Positions 1-5,614 of a stretch of DNA of 7,324 bases are shown in pieces. The notes beneath the pieces are model-generated. The model saw only the letters and a program-made list of their open reading frames with translations. It did no database searches and was not told the origin of the DNA. How positions within the stretch are numbered: the stretch's first letter is position 1; the number at the start of each line of letters is the position of its first letter. The translations under genes were made by a program, and so were the position numbers. The DNA is from UBA11524 sp963642705 (lineage in GTDB: Bacteria; Bacillota; Clostridia; Christensenellales; Aristaeellaceae), in the NCBI GenBank assembly GCA_963642705.1, contig CAVIHU010000061.1, positions 1 through 7,324 on the forward strand. Reading direction: 5' to 3'.

Positions 1-2
1 AT

Positions 3-860
3 GTGACCGGTTCCAACTCTAAGCTGATGTCCAGCGAAATCTCCACCTATCTGACAGGGCGTTATATCTCCATTCCCGTTTTTACTCTGTCCTTTGCCGA
101 ATATCTGGAGTTTAAGAAGGATAGCGGCCGCACACCGAAAGAGCTTTTGAACGAGTATATCCGCATGGGCGGTTTCCCCATCGTTGCGCTCGGGAACTTT
201 GATGAGCGTTCGTCCTATCAGATCGTCGAGGGCATTTACAATTCCGTTATCACCAGCGACATCACCAAGCGGCACAATATCACAAACTTTGACCTGTTCA
301 ACCGTGTGGTGAAGTATGTCGTAGAGAATGTCGGCAAGACTTTTTCTGCCAACGCCATTGTGAAATTCATAAAAGGCGAAGGACGCTCCCTCTCGGTGGA
401 AGCAGTCTATAACTATCTGGAATGGCTGGAAAAGGCTTTTGTAATCTATCGTTGTCAGCGGTACGATATGCAGGGCAAGACCGTCCTGAAAACGCAAGAA
501 AAATTCTATCTTGCGGACGCTTCTCTCAAATACTGCATGATGGGCTTCAACCCGAAATCCGTTGCCGCCATGCTGGAAAACATCGTATACTTTGAACTTC
601 GGCGGAAGGGCTATGATGTTTACATCGGCAAAAATGCCACCAAGAAGATCGACTTCGTGGCCGTGCGACGGGACGAGCGGATCTATGTGCAGGTATGCCG
701 CAATCTGCCGGAGGAATCCGATCGGGAGGTTGCCAACCTGCTTGAAATCAAAGACCATTACCCGAAGTATGTGGTGACAATGGACGAACTGGCCGCAGGC
801 AACATCAATGGTGTTAAGATCGTACATCTGGCGGACTTCCTGCTAAGCAAGGAGTATTAA
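3..860 (+). CDS. DUF4143-type AAA ATPase, C-terminal part (5' end outside window)
   Basis: The frame is open at the left edge and ends at TAA 858-860. It starts in the sensor-1-like motif TGSNSK, followed by LTGRY and SFAEY, the usual order in the AAA_14/DUF4143 family of P-loop ATPases. The Walker A and B motifs must therefore lie upstream, and the GTG at position 3 is internal, not a start. Residues 45-130 (window numbering) contain the GGFPIV and DITKRHNI elements and a winged-helix-like stretch. Residues 190-231 (LENIVYFELRR, then KKIDFVAV and YVQV) match the DUF4143 C-terminal PD-(D/E)XK-like fold, with E192, D217 and Q230 in the usual positions. Family members are common in Bacillota and Bacteroidota and mostly lack a proven role; some are thought to be mobile or defence associated. 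No frameshift or internal stop is seen, so this part looks intact. Family assignment is confident; biological function is unknown. Confidence 0.88.
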   Translation: MTGSNSKLMSSEISTYLTGRYISIPVFTLSFAEYLEFKKDSGRTPKELLNEYIRMGGFPIVALGNFDERSSYQIVEGIYNSVITSDITKRHNITNFDLFNRVVKYVVENVGKTFSANAIVKFIKGEGRSLSVEAVYNYLEWLEKAFVIYRCQRYDMQGKTVLKTQEKFYLADASLKYCMMGFNPKSVAAMLENIVYFELRRKGYDVYIGKNATKKIDFVAVRRDERIYVQVCRNLPEESDREVANLLEIKDHYPKYVVTMDELAAGNINGVKIVHLADFLLSKEY

Positions 861-1282
861 ACGGTTTTCTGCACAGGTCAACACGGTTTCTGCGTTTTTT
901 GAAACATTCTTCTCCTCACATCTCCCCAAGGGCATACGAAAAAAGCCTGTCTATTTGCAAAAACATTCAGACGGCGGTAGGAGTCCAGCTGAGCTTTGGC
1001 AGCTTGGCAAGAAGCGGATTGATTTTGCGTTCCTTGGACTGCTTTGACAGCGCTTGGCAGTACGTTTCAACGGGGCTGATGCTGGCGAATCAGGAGAAAA
1101 ACGGGTTCATCACGGAATCTTGATGGAAATGCAAGTCCGGAGCGGCAACAGATTGCATGGCTTCGCCATGAGAGAACGTGCAAAGAAGAAAATATGCGTG
1201 CTTAGCAGTGCAATCTTCCCTTCCATGTTGTTCGCGTTTCTTTGCCGTGCCTTGCTTCCTCCCAACTTTCCGTGAAGAGCCC
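861..1282. other. Gene-poor intergenic region between the ATPase and the ABC operon
   Basis: I see no gene I would defend here. Open frames exist on both strands (for example plus 899-1123 and 1123-1275, minus 1392-1090) but none has a Shine-Dalgarno at a start or a recognisable domain. On the minus strand, from about 1090 down to 972, a stretch opens after a stop and reads FASISPVETYCQALSKQSK with a lysine-rich continuation; it has no start codon. The plus frame from ATG 1123 would give a 50-aa basic, C-terminally hydrophobic peptide ending 7 nt before the terminator, but it has no ribosome binding site. A perfect 6-bp hairpin, CATGGC-TTC-GCCATG, lies at 1156-1170. A near-direct repeat (ACGGTTTTCTGC at 861-872, ACGGTTTCTGC at 883-893) follows the ATPase stop. 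The whole may be a conserved non-coding element, a small RNA or decayed mobile DNA. Confidence 0.4.
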
Positions 1283-1321
1283 AATACGCGAAGGAAGTTA
1301 CTTCTCCTTCGCGTATTTTTT
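1283..1321 (+). terminator. Strong intrinsic terminator, plus orientation
   Basis: A perfect 13-bp inverted repeat (AATACGCGAAGGA at 1283-1295, TCCTTCGCGTATT at 1305-1317) with a 9-nt loop runs directly into a T tract on the plus strand (1316-1321). On the minus strand the stem is followed by GGGCTC, with no U tract, so it is a poor terminator for the ABC operon that ends at 1344. It would stop plus-strand transcripts coming from the ATPase side before they run antisense into the operon. No plus-strand gene lies directly before it, which leaves its parent transcript unexplained. Confidence 0.85.
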
Positions 1322-1343
1322 GCTGTATGCCTAATTGAGCGCC

Positions 1344-2015
1344 TTATTCCGCAAGCAATTGACCGTCTCGGATGCGGACAATGCGTTTGCATTGCTTGCT
1401 GATCTCTTCGTTATGCGTCACCATCAGGATGGTCACACCGGCATTGTTCAGCTTGATGAGACTTTCCATCAGATGTGCAGACGTATTGCTGTCCAAAGAT
1501 CCGGTTGGTTCATCCGCAAGAATGACGGGCGGGTTCATGGCCAGTGCCCGCGCCACGGCCACAAGCTGACTTTGCCCGCCTGATAATTGATTGACTCTGC
1601 GCGCTTTGAGATGATCGATGTGCAGTTCCGTCAGCAGTTTCATTGCTCTGCTTTCAATATCGTGCCATTTCATATGCGAGAACATCATGGGGAGGCAGAC
1701 GTTTTCTACGACATTGCGGTCACGCAGCAGACCATAATCTTGCAGAACATACCCAACCTTCTGGTTTCTGAAGCGGGAGAGCTGGCTATCCTTCATTGCG
1801 CTGACATCCATGCCGTCAAAGAAGTAGGTGCCGCCCGTTGGTCGGAGCATTCCGCCGATGATTTGCAGCAGCGTCGTTTTGCCTGAACCGGATGCACCAA
1901 CCAAACCAACAAAATCTCCTTGCTCGACGCTGAATGAAACTTGTTTCAGTGCATGAACTTCATTTTCCTGCCCCTTATTGTATTTCATATCAATTTGATT
2001 CAGTTCAATCAACAT
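1344..2015 (-). CDS. ABC transporter ATP-binding protein, MacB/LolD/FtsE type
   Basis: A 223-aa nucleotide-binding subunit that powers the two FtsX-like permeases encoded just upstream. All ABC motifs are present in order: Walker A GASGSGKTT (40-48), Q-loop Q92 in VLQDYGLL, signature LSGGQ (144-148), Walker B VILADEP (164-170), D-loop SLD (173-175) and H-loop H201 in VTH. Length and the LADEPTGSLD sequence are typical of the MacB/LolD class, whose members do mechanotransmission or extrusion from the outer face rather than classic import. One oddity is QSQLVAVARAL after the signature, where most relatives have QxQRVAIARAL: the basic residue is Leu. The start ATG 2013-2015 has an ideal AAGGAGGAGG site (2024-2033) that overlaps the stop of the upstream permease, with only 16 nt between the genes. 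It is the last gene of the operon; I find no clear minus-strand terminator after it. Substrate is unknown. Confidence 0.93.
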   Translation of the reverse strand: MLIELNQIDMKYNKGQENEVHALKQVSFSVEQGDFVGLVGASGSGKTTLLQIIGGMLRPTGGTYFFDGMDVSAMKDSQLSRFRNQKVGYVLQDYGLLRDRNVVENVCLPMMFSHMKWHDIESRAMKLLTELHIDHLKARRVNQLSGGQSQLVAVARALAMNPPVILADEPTGSLDSNTSAHLMESLIKLNNAGVTILMVTHNEEISKQCKRIVRIRDGQLLAE

Positions 2016-2031
2016 TCCGAAAACCTCCTCC

Positions 2032-3189
2032 TTAATCGCCTTTCCGCATCAGCTTAATGGGGTTGATGCTGCCGTACTGCATGAATACAACGGCAAATGC
2101 AAGCACAAACAGCAAAGCAACAATGCTGATGGAATAAGGCAGACCATTATATTGCGTATCCTCAACAGAAATCGGCAGACAAATGAGAGAGATGAGAAGG
2201 CTGATAATCAGCAGCATCAGCATCGCAAGCATGATAATGCCCAGCGCCTTCTTCCGGCTCAGACCGCAAATATAGTACATTGCAAAGTTTTCTCGCATGC
2301 GGATGACGCTCACATACGCATAGGAACAAACGCTGGCCAGACAGAGCAATGTCATCAAGGCGGCAGTGACGAAGGGAAGCGGATTGCTTGAAAGAATAGT
2401 ATCAAGCGAGTTCTTCCGCATCACCGAGAGTCTTTCCGCGTGCCCCAGATGGCCGATAGAAGCGTTGATTTGGTTCAAGGTATCCGAATCTTCCGCTGCT
2501 ACGAACAGAAGGGTGGAAGGAGCTATATCCACTACGGGTACAATGTCGAATGAACTTAGGGCAATCATGCACGATCCTTCGTCCTTGTAGCCGATACTTT
2601 CCAGCGTTACAAAGGAAGCACCACCAACCAAACGGTAATAATAATTATTGCTTTTTAGTACCCCTGCAACTCGAAATTGAGCTGGCCGATCTTCCGAAGA
2701 AACGATGAAAGATATTTTCCCCTTATACGGGGTGATGAGATCGCCAATTTGGTATTTCTGCGCCAGTGAGTGGCTGATCAGCACCGGAATCGCATCATCC
2801 TCCGGCGTGGAATCAGCTATTGGCAGCCCAAGGTGTTTGCGCAAGGCATCATTATAGAAGTACACAGCAACACCGTCGTCGTCAATGGTGCATCCGGCTC
2901 TTGCAGTTTGGCCGACTTCCTGAACGGCGTCGCAGTCCCGTATTTCATCAAAGAAGGCGCTGTACACCTCGGGATCCAGAAATTCTGGCATATAGTAATA
3001 GTCATCAGCCTGAAAGAAGAACACCGAGCCATGAAGGTTCGTTGCCAGCTGATCAATGGACAGCAGATTGTCCAATTTTGACAGGATGGGCGTAAACAGC
3101 AAAACCATCAGCACGACCTGCGCAACGACAACCATCTCTCGCAGGTAGAATCGACTATACTGCTTTTTCAGCATGTATAACAGTTTCAT
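2032..3189 (-). CDS. FtsX-like ABC permease, second of the pair
   Basis: A 385-aa permease with the four-helix MacB/FtsX layout: helix 1 at about 19-37, a large extracellular domain at about 40-265, then helices at about 272-295, 316-340 and 352-372. The loop MYYICGLSRKKALG (304-317) is the cytoplasmic coupling segment that contacts the ATPase, and the C-terminus NPIKLMRKGD is typical of FtsX-like permeases. The chosen start, ATG 3187-3189, has AGGGAGG a few bases upstream, and the frame begins MKLLYMLKK. The open frame extends 31 codons further upstream, but that part overlaps the previous gene and lacks a ribosome binding site. The gene follows the first permease after only 4 nt, so the ribosome binding site lies in the end of that gene and translation is probably coupled. 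It likely forms a heterodimer with the first permease. Substrate is unknown; bacteriocin or antimicrobial-peptide handling and lipoprotein-type export are possible. Confidence 0.88.
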   Translation of the reverse strand: MKLLYMLKKQYSRFYLREMVVVAQVVLMVLLFTPILSKLDNLLSIDQLATNLHGSVFFFQADDYYYMPEFLDPEVYSAFFDEIRDCDAVQEVGQTARAGCTIDDDGVAVYFYNDALRKHLGLPIADSTPEDDAIPVLISHSLAQKYQIGDLITPYKGKISFIVSSEDRPAQFRVAGVLKSNNYYYRLVGGASFVTLESIGYKDEGSCMIALSSFDIVPVVDIAPSTLLFVAAEDSDTLNQINASIGHLGHAERLSVMRKNSLDTILSSNPLPFVTAALMTLLCLASVCSYAYVSVIRMRENFAMYYICGLSRKKALGIIMLAMLMLLIISLLISLICLPISVEDTQYNGLPYSISIVALLFVLAFAVVFMQYGSINPIKLMRKGD

Positions 3190-3193
3190 GCAA

Positions 3194-4309
3194 TCAACCT
3201 CCCTGACGATAGCTGGTCTTGCAAACCGCCCACAGCGTTCGCAGTGAAGAAAGATAGGAAAACAGCAGACCCAGCGCAGCAATCGCAGCGCAATGACCGA
3301 ATTGGATGCTGACGGAAACGTTGATGCCGTTCAGGACGGGTGTCGCAGCCATCAGGGCGAGGTACGCCATGACACAGGCCGCAACGGTGAGAACGCTCCA
3401 CTCCATCAGCAGCAGAAGGAAGACTTTCGTCCGCGTCGCGCCGCACAGCAGGTAGATTTGGTATTGCCGGGCATTCTGCCGAATCCAGCCGTTGAAAAAG
3501 GTGAAAACGCTCAATGCAGACAGGAGGGAAACGCCAAGGAACAACGACTGCATTTGCTCATATGTTTTTGCCCGCGCCTTGGTCTGCGCGCTGCTTCCCA
3601 CCAGATGAATATCGCAATTGGGAAAGTAAGCGGCAATCCGCTCGATGATGGCGGTATCGCTTCCGTCAAGGGCTTCCTTCATGTCCAGCACAATCGCATC
3701 CGGAACGTAGCCGTCTGCAAAAAAGGTGCGGTATGGAATAATAAGCTCCTCGTCGCTTCCATATTCATTCACATAATAATCAAACTTATTCGGAAAACGC
3801 CGAAGCAACGTGCTGACGTCAAGACTGCCATGGTCAATGATGGAATAGGTAATCCCATTGACCGTTTGTTCGCCGGGTCGTGCGCCCAGTGAAGTAACGC
3901 CCATGATGGCGATATGTTCAGTGCTTTCCACCTGACGCTCGTCAAAAAATGACATTCCAGCTTCCAATGCATGCCAGCGTGTAAAGGCGGTGCCCTTCCA
4001 GCCTACCATTTGAGGACGCTCTCCGGAGGTGTCAAGGTCAATGACGAAGGCGTTGCGCATCTCCCCCAAGGGGCTGGATTCAAAAAAGGCAAGCGTATCA
4101 GCAGCGATGCTCGAATCCGAAGGGGTAATGCAGATGCTGGTGTAGCTGCTGCTGGCTTGCTGTAATTGGCGCAGCTGATTCATCACGCCGATAAATGTAA
4201 ATTGTGAAAAGTAAACGAAGAAAAGACTGCAAAGAATCATGATGGAAGCTGCTGTTTCGCATCTGAACAAATGCGAAAGGCTGTTTTTCAGAAGCCGAAT
4301 TGTTTTCAT
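3194..4309 (-). CDS. FtsX-like ABC permease, first of the pair
   Basis: A 371-aa membrane protein with the same layout as its downstream partner: helix 1 at about 20-42, an extracellular domain at about 45-250, and helices at about 253-275, 295-321 and 334-355. The segment QIYLLCGATRTKVF (284-297) is the FtsX-type coupling loop. It shares little obvious sequence with the second permease beyond the fold and this loop, so the pair looks like a diverged heterodimer rather than a recent duplication. The start ATG 4307-4309 (MKTIRLLKNS) is preceded by GAGGAGTG; an upstream in-frame start would add 13 residues but has no ribosome binding site. A strong hairpin (4326-4353) sits just before this ribosome binding site. 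The extracellular domain is roughly 200 residues, similar to the MacB periplasmic core in size. I cannot name the substrate. Confidence 0.87.
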   Translation of the reverse strand: MKTIRLLKNSLSHLFRCETAASIMILCSLFFVYFSQFTFIGVMNQLRQLQQASSSYTSICITPSDSSIAADTLAFFESSPLGEMRNAFVIDLDTSGERPQMVGWKGTAFTRWHALEAGMSFFDERQVESTEHIAIMGVTSLGARPGEQTVNGITYSIIDHGSLDVSTLLRRFPNKFDYYVNEYGSDEELIIPYRTFFADGYVPDAIVLDMKEALDGSDTAIIERIAAYFPNCDIHLVGSSAQTKARAKTYEQMQSLFLGVSLLSALSVFTFFNGWIRQNARQYQIYLLCGATRTKVFLLLLMEWSVLTVAACVMAYLALMAATPVLNGINVSVSIQFGHCAAIAALGLLFSYLSSLRTLWAVCKTSYRQGG

Positions 4310-4325
4310 TGAATCACTCCTCAAA

Positions 4326-4353
4326 GGGGTGAGCAGGGTCAACTGCACACCCC
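4326..4353 (-). promoter_or_regulatory. Intercistronic hairpin before the first permease ribosome binding site
   Basis: On the minus strand GGGGTG-T-GCAG-TTGACC-CTGC-T-CACCCC folds into two stems of 6 and 4 bp separated by one T-T mismatch, with a 6-nt loop. It lies in the 61-nt gap between the 126-aa secreted protein and the first permease. Its 3' arm ends 4-5 nt before the GAGGAG ribosome binding site (about 4316-4321). Only three U residues follow, so a full intrinsic terminator is unlikely. It could attenuate, protect the upstream mRNA from 3' exonucleases, or be a processing site. Confidence 0.6.
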
Positions 4354-4370
4354 GGATTCTTTACGAGGCT

Positions 4371-4751
4371 TTACGGATAAACAGGAAACTCATAGTATAC
4401 ATAAGCGGAATTGCCGGGAATACAGTAATGCCGGAAGTGCACAATGCCCTTATTCACGGGGCCGGCAGGACTGGTGGTAGAAGATTTAAATGCAACGTTA
4501 TTGCCGTAGGATTCAGTCCAGTAAGTCCATACGAGTGCGCCGGCAGAGTTTTCATATTCTGCTTTCGTAGAAACATACAGATGGTTGTTTCTTGGCGTGC
4601 AGCTGCAAGCATCGATACGCCCGTACACCTTGGACTCATTCGCCCAATAAACGCGGTTGCTGTATCCATTACAAGCGAAAGCAACAGAAACCGCAGAAAC
4701 GCACAGCAGGGCCATCAGCATTACGGCAAAGAAACGAGTACTTTTTTTCAT
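4371..4751 (-). CDS. Small secreted cysteine-containing protein (126 aa), function unknown
   Basis: I do not recognise the family. The protein has a clear Sec signal peptide: basic MKKSTRFF, a hydrophobic stretch at 9-24 and an AFA cleavage site at 24-26, giving a mature protein of about 100 residues starting CNGYSN. The Phe at -2 argues against a lipobox. The mature part has four cysteines (C27, C49, C51, C110), enough for two disulfides, is rich in Tyr, Trp, Asn and Ser, and ends with the aromatic tail YVYYEFPVYP. It looks like a small extracellular beta-rich domain. The start ATG 4749-4751 has AAAGGAG 8 nt upstream; a longer frame from a TTG at 4787 is less likely. It is followed after 61 nt by the ABC permease genes, so it may be the transporter's substrate, a partner, or a bacteriocin-like product. 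A very structured leader precedes it. Secretion is well supported; any activity is inference. Confidence 0.82.
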   Translation of the reverse strand: MKKSTRFFAVMLMALLCVSAVSVAFACNGYSNRVYWANESKVYGRIDACSCTPRNNHLYVSTKAEYENSAGALVWTYWTESYGNNVAFKSSTTSPAGPVNKGIVHFRHYCIPGNSAYVYYEFPVYP

Positions 4752-4815
4752 GGGTATAGCTCCTTTCACGTTCACGTAGGTAGACAAATCAGAAATCTGG
4801 CAGTATAATCAGCGT

Positions 4816-4878
4816 GTCCTTGCTATATCTATCTTGACGGGATAGCAGCCACAGCGTGGCTCACGTTATAGCAAGGAC
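4816..4878 (-). ncRNA. Predicted three-way-junction RNA element (candidate cis-regulator)
   Basis: A perfect 12-bp outer stem (GTCCTTGCTATA at 4816-4827, TATAGCAAGGAC at 4867-4878) encloses two further perfect hairpins. One is a 6-bp stem of AGCCAC and GTGGCT with a 3-nt loop (4847-4861); the other is a 5-bp stem of CTATC and GATAG with a 7-nt loop (4829-4845). On the minus strand the junction strands are 5, 1 and 1 nt long. It matches no riboswitch or ribozyme class that I can recognise: I compared it by eye with hammerhead, twister-sister, purine, c-di-GMP, THF and cobalamin cores. It lies 65 nt before the start of the 126-aa protein gene, and its 5' arm contains the last codons and stop of a leader ORF. 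A small inverted-repeat mobile element is an alternative reading. Confidence 0.6.
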
Positions 4879-4898
4879 TTTGTTTTCTTCCTGCGCAT
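4866..4898 (-). CDS. Possible 10-aa leader peptide MRRKKTKSLL
   Basis: An ATG at 4896-4898 opens a ten-codon frame, MRRKKTKSLL, ending at TAA 4866-4868. Eight bases before it lies GGAGGTGA (4907-4914), part of GGAGGTGAT, a perfect complement of the 16S rRNA 3' end and one of the best ribosome binding sites in the window. The codons for S-L-L and the stop are embedded in the 5' arm of the 12-bp stem of the three-way junction, so a translating ribosome would open that stem. This is the geometry of a translation-sensing attenuator. The alternative is the broken start of a lost secreted-protein gene: MRRKKTKSLL resembles a signal-peptide n-region, but no hydrophobic stretch follows in any frame I checked. 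Confidence 0.45.
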   Translation of the reverse strand: MRRKKTKSLL

Positions 4899-4938
4899 TT
4901 TGCCAATCACCTCCCAGTGCAAGTGTGTATTGATACCA

Positions 4939-4967
4939 TTTCCGGACTCAACTGAGCTATCCGGAAA
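4939..4967 (-). repeat. Hairpin upstream of the leader ORF
   Basis: A perfect 8-bp inverted repeat, TTTCCGGA and TCCGGAAA, flanks 13 nt that contain a smaller CTCA/TGAG repeat. There is no U tract on either side, so it is not a standard terminator. It ends 24 nt before the leader ribosome binding site and could be an mRNA 3'-end stabiliser for the 141-aa gene or part of the leader fold. Confidence 0.45.
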
Positions 4968-5059
4968 CAGTATGAAGGAGTAAGCGGCACCCTGTGCGGA
5001 CACCAGCTTACAAAATGAAGCAGTGGAATGAAGCGTGGAACCGGCGCGATGTGAACAGC

Positions 5060-5485
5060 TTAATTATACGTCACTTCAGTAGACCAAGCGGATAATGTTT
5101 CTGTTGTTCCGTCTGCGGCGACAATGGTTCCACTCAATTGAACCTTGTAAGTACCTGATGAGACCTTGTAGGATTCATTGACAGAAGCATAGTAGAGACG
5201 GTCACTTTCCGACCAACTTTTAACGAAAAACCATGAATTGCCGACTTTTCGATATAGCGTCAGGGTGATACTAATGCTATCTGTCCTGTTCGTTGCTGTG
5301 ATGCGCCCAAAGCATTGCGCCGTGCCGTCCTCTGAAATCGTAACCGTTGCTTTGTATGCATGGGTAAGATCATACAGGGGCTGAACCGAATTGCCCTCCG
5401 AAATCGCGTACCCTGATGAACACCACGCCACCATCACAGCAAACAGAAGGAAAAGAGTGACTGACCTTGAAATCGCCTTACGCAT
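5060..5485 (-). CDS. Small secreted beta-rich protein (141 aa)
   Basis: A Sec signal peptide is clear: MRKAISRS, a hydrophobic core at 9-22 and cleavage after GYA (25-27), leaving a mature chain of 114 residues starting ISEGNSV. The mature sequence alternates polar and hydrophobic residues (ATVTISEDGTAQCFGRIT, ISITLTLYRK, SWFFVKSWSES, SGTYKVQLSGT) in a way that predicts an Ig-like beta sandwich. It resembles a broad set of small secreted Bacillota proteins with the motifs DGTAxC, W..VKSWS and GTYxV; I am not certain of the DUF number. Only one Cys (C58) remains after cleavage. The start ATG 5483-5485 follows GAGGAGGG by about 5 nt; the ATG five codons earlier lies inside that ribosome binding site and is unlikely. 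It lies 129 nt after the DUF4367 gene and 308 nt before the next secreted-protein gene, so it may have its own promoter. Function is unknown; an envelope-stress effector or surface protein is plausible. Confidence 0.82.
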   Translation of the reverse strand: MRKAISRSVTLFLLFAVMVAWCSSGYAISEGNSVQPLYDLTHAYKATVTISEDGTAQCFGRITATNRTDSISITLTLYRKVGNSWFFVKSWSESDRLYYASVNESYKVSSGTYKVQLSGTIVAADGTTETLSAWSTEVTYN

Positions 5486-5527
5486 GATAACCCTCCTCAT
5501 TTTGGCGTCTTTATGACCCCTTCACCC

Positions 5528-5557
5528 TATATAGCGATGCATCCGACGGAAGTGAAA
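5528..5557 (-). promoter_or_regulatory. Possible promoter of the 141-aa secreted protein gene
   Basis: On the minus strand TTTCAC (5552-5557) lies 18 nt before TATATA (5528-5533), about 43 nt upstream of the start codon. The -10 is good but the -35 is poor (TTTCAC against TTGACA), which could mean a weak or activator-dependent SigA promoter. An ECF-dependent promoter somewhere in the 5486-5614 gap is equally possible. Confidence 0.3.
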
Positions 5558-5614
5558 CAGCATAATTAAAATTTTTTGCGAATTTTTGGGGCTTAAAGGA
5601 GGATACCTATTTAA

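Larger units (their letters stand above)
4752..5059 (-). promoter_or_regulatory. 308-nt leader region of the secreted protein/ABC transporter unit
   Basis: This gap between the two secreted-protein genes holds, in the minus direction, an 8-bp hairpin (4939-4967), a leader ORF with its ribosome binding site (4866-4914), a three-way junction (4816-4878) and the ribosome binding site of the 126-aa gene. I found no convincing SigA promoter. A TATACT (about 4803-4808, minus strand) resembles a -10 box but has no matching -35. An ECF-type promoter could be present but cannot be called without knowing the sigma factor's specificity. No terminator with a U tract follows the upstream 141-aa gene, so read-through is possible. 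Confidence 0.5.

Noticed and set aside
24..27. AFA-C junction (minus-strand 126-aa protein, residues 24-27) considered as a lipobox
   Set aside because: A Phe at -2 and no Leu at -3 do not fit the lipobox; AxA fits signal peptidase I. Coordinates given here are residue numbers within the protein encoded at 4371-4751.
861..893. Near-direct repeat ACGGTTTTCTGC / ACGGTTTCTGC as an attachment site or CRISPR-like repeat
   Set aside because: Only two imperfect copies 10 bases apart, with no integrase or cas gene nearby.
899..1123. Plus-strand 74-codon frame after the ATPase gene
   Set aside because: No ribosome binding site, no domain and peptide-like readings on both strands; described only as part of the intergenic region.
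3293..3892. Long plus-strand open frame (199 codons) antisense to the first permease
   Set aside because: It lies wholly opposite a well-supported permease gene, has no ribosome binding site and no domain; its composition is that of an antisense shadow.
4239..4808. Plus-strand open frame of 189 codons opposite the 126-aa secreted protein
   Set aside because: It overlaps the permease start, the intercistronic hairpin and the secreted gene in antisense and has no recognisable features.
4816..4878. Three-way junction considered as a hammerhead, twister-sister or cobalamin element
   Set aside because: The conserved core residues of these classes (for example CUGANGA and GAAA for hammerhead) are absent; only short chance matches were seen.
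5570..5605. AT-rich inverted sequence (runs of A and T around GCG) after the DUF4367 gene, considered as a terminator
   Set aside because: The stem would be made almost only of A-T pairs with no GC core and a poorly placed U tract; too weak to call.
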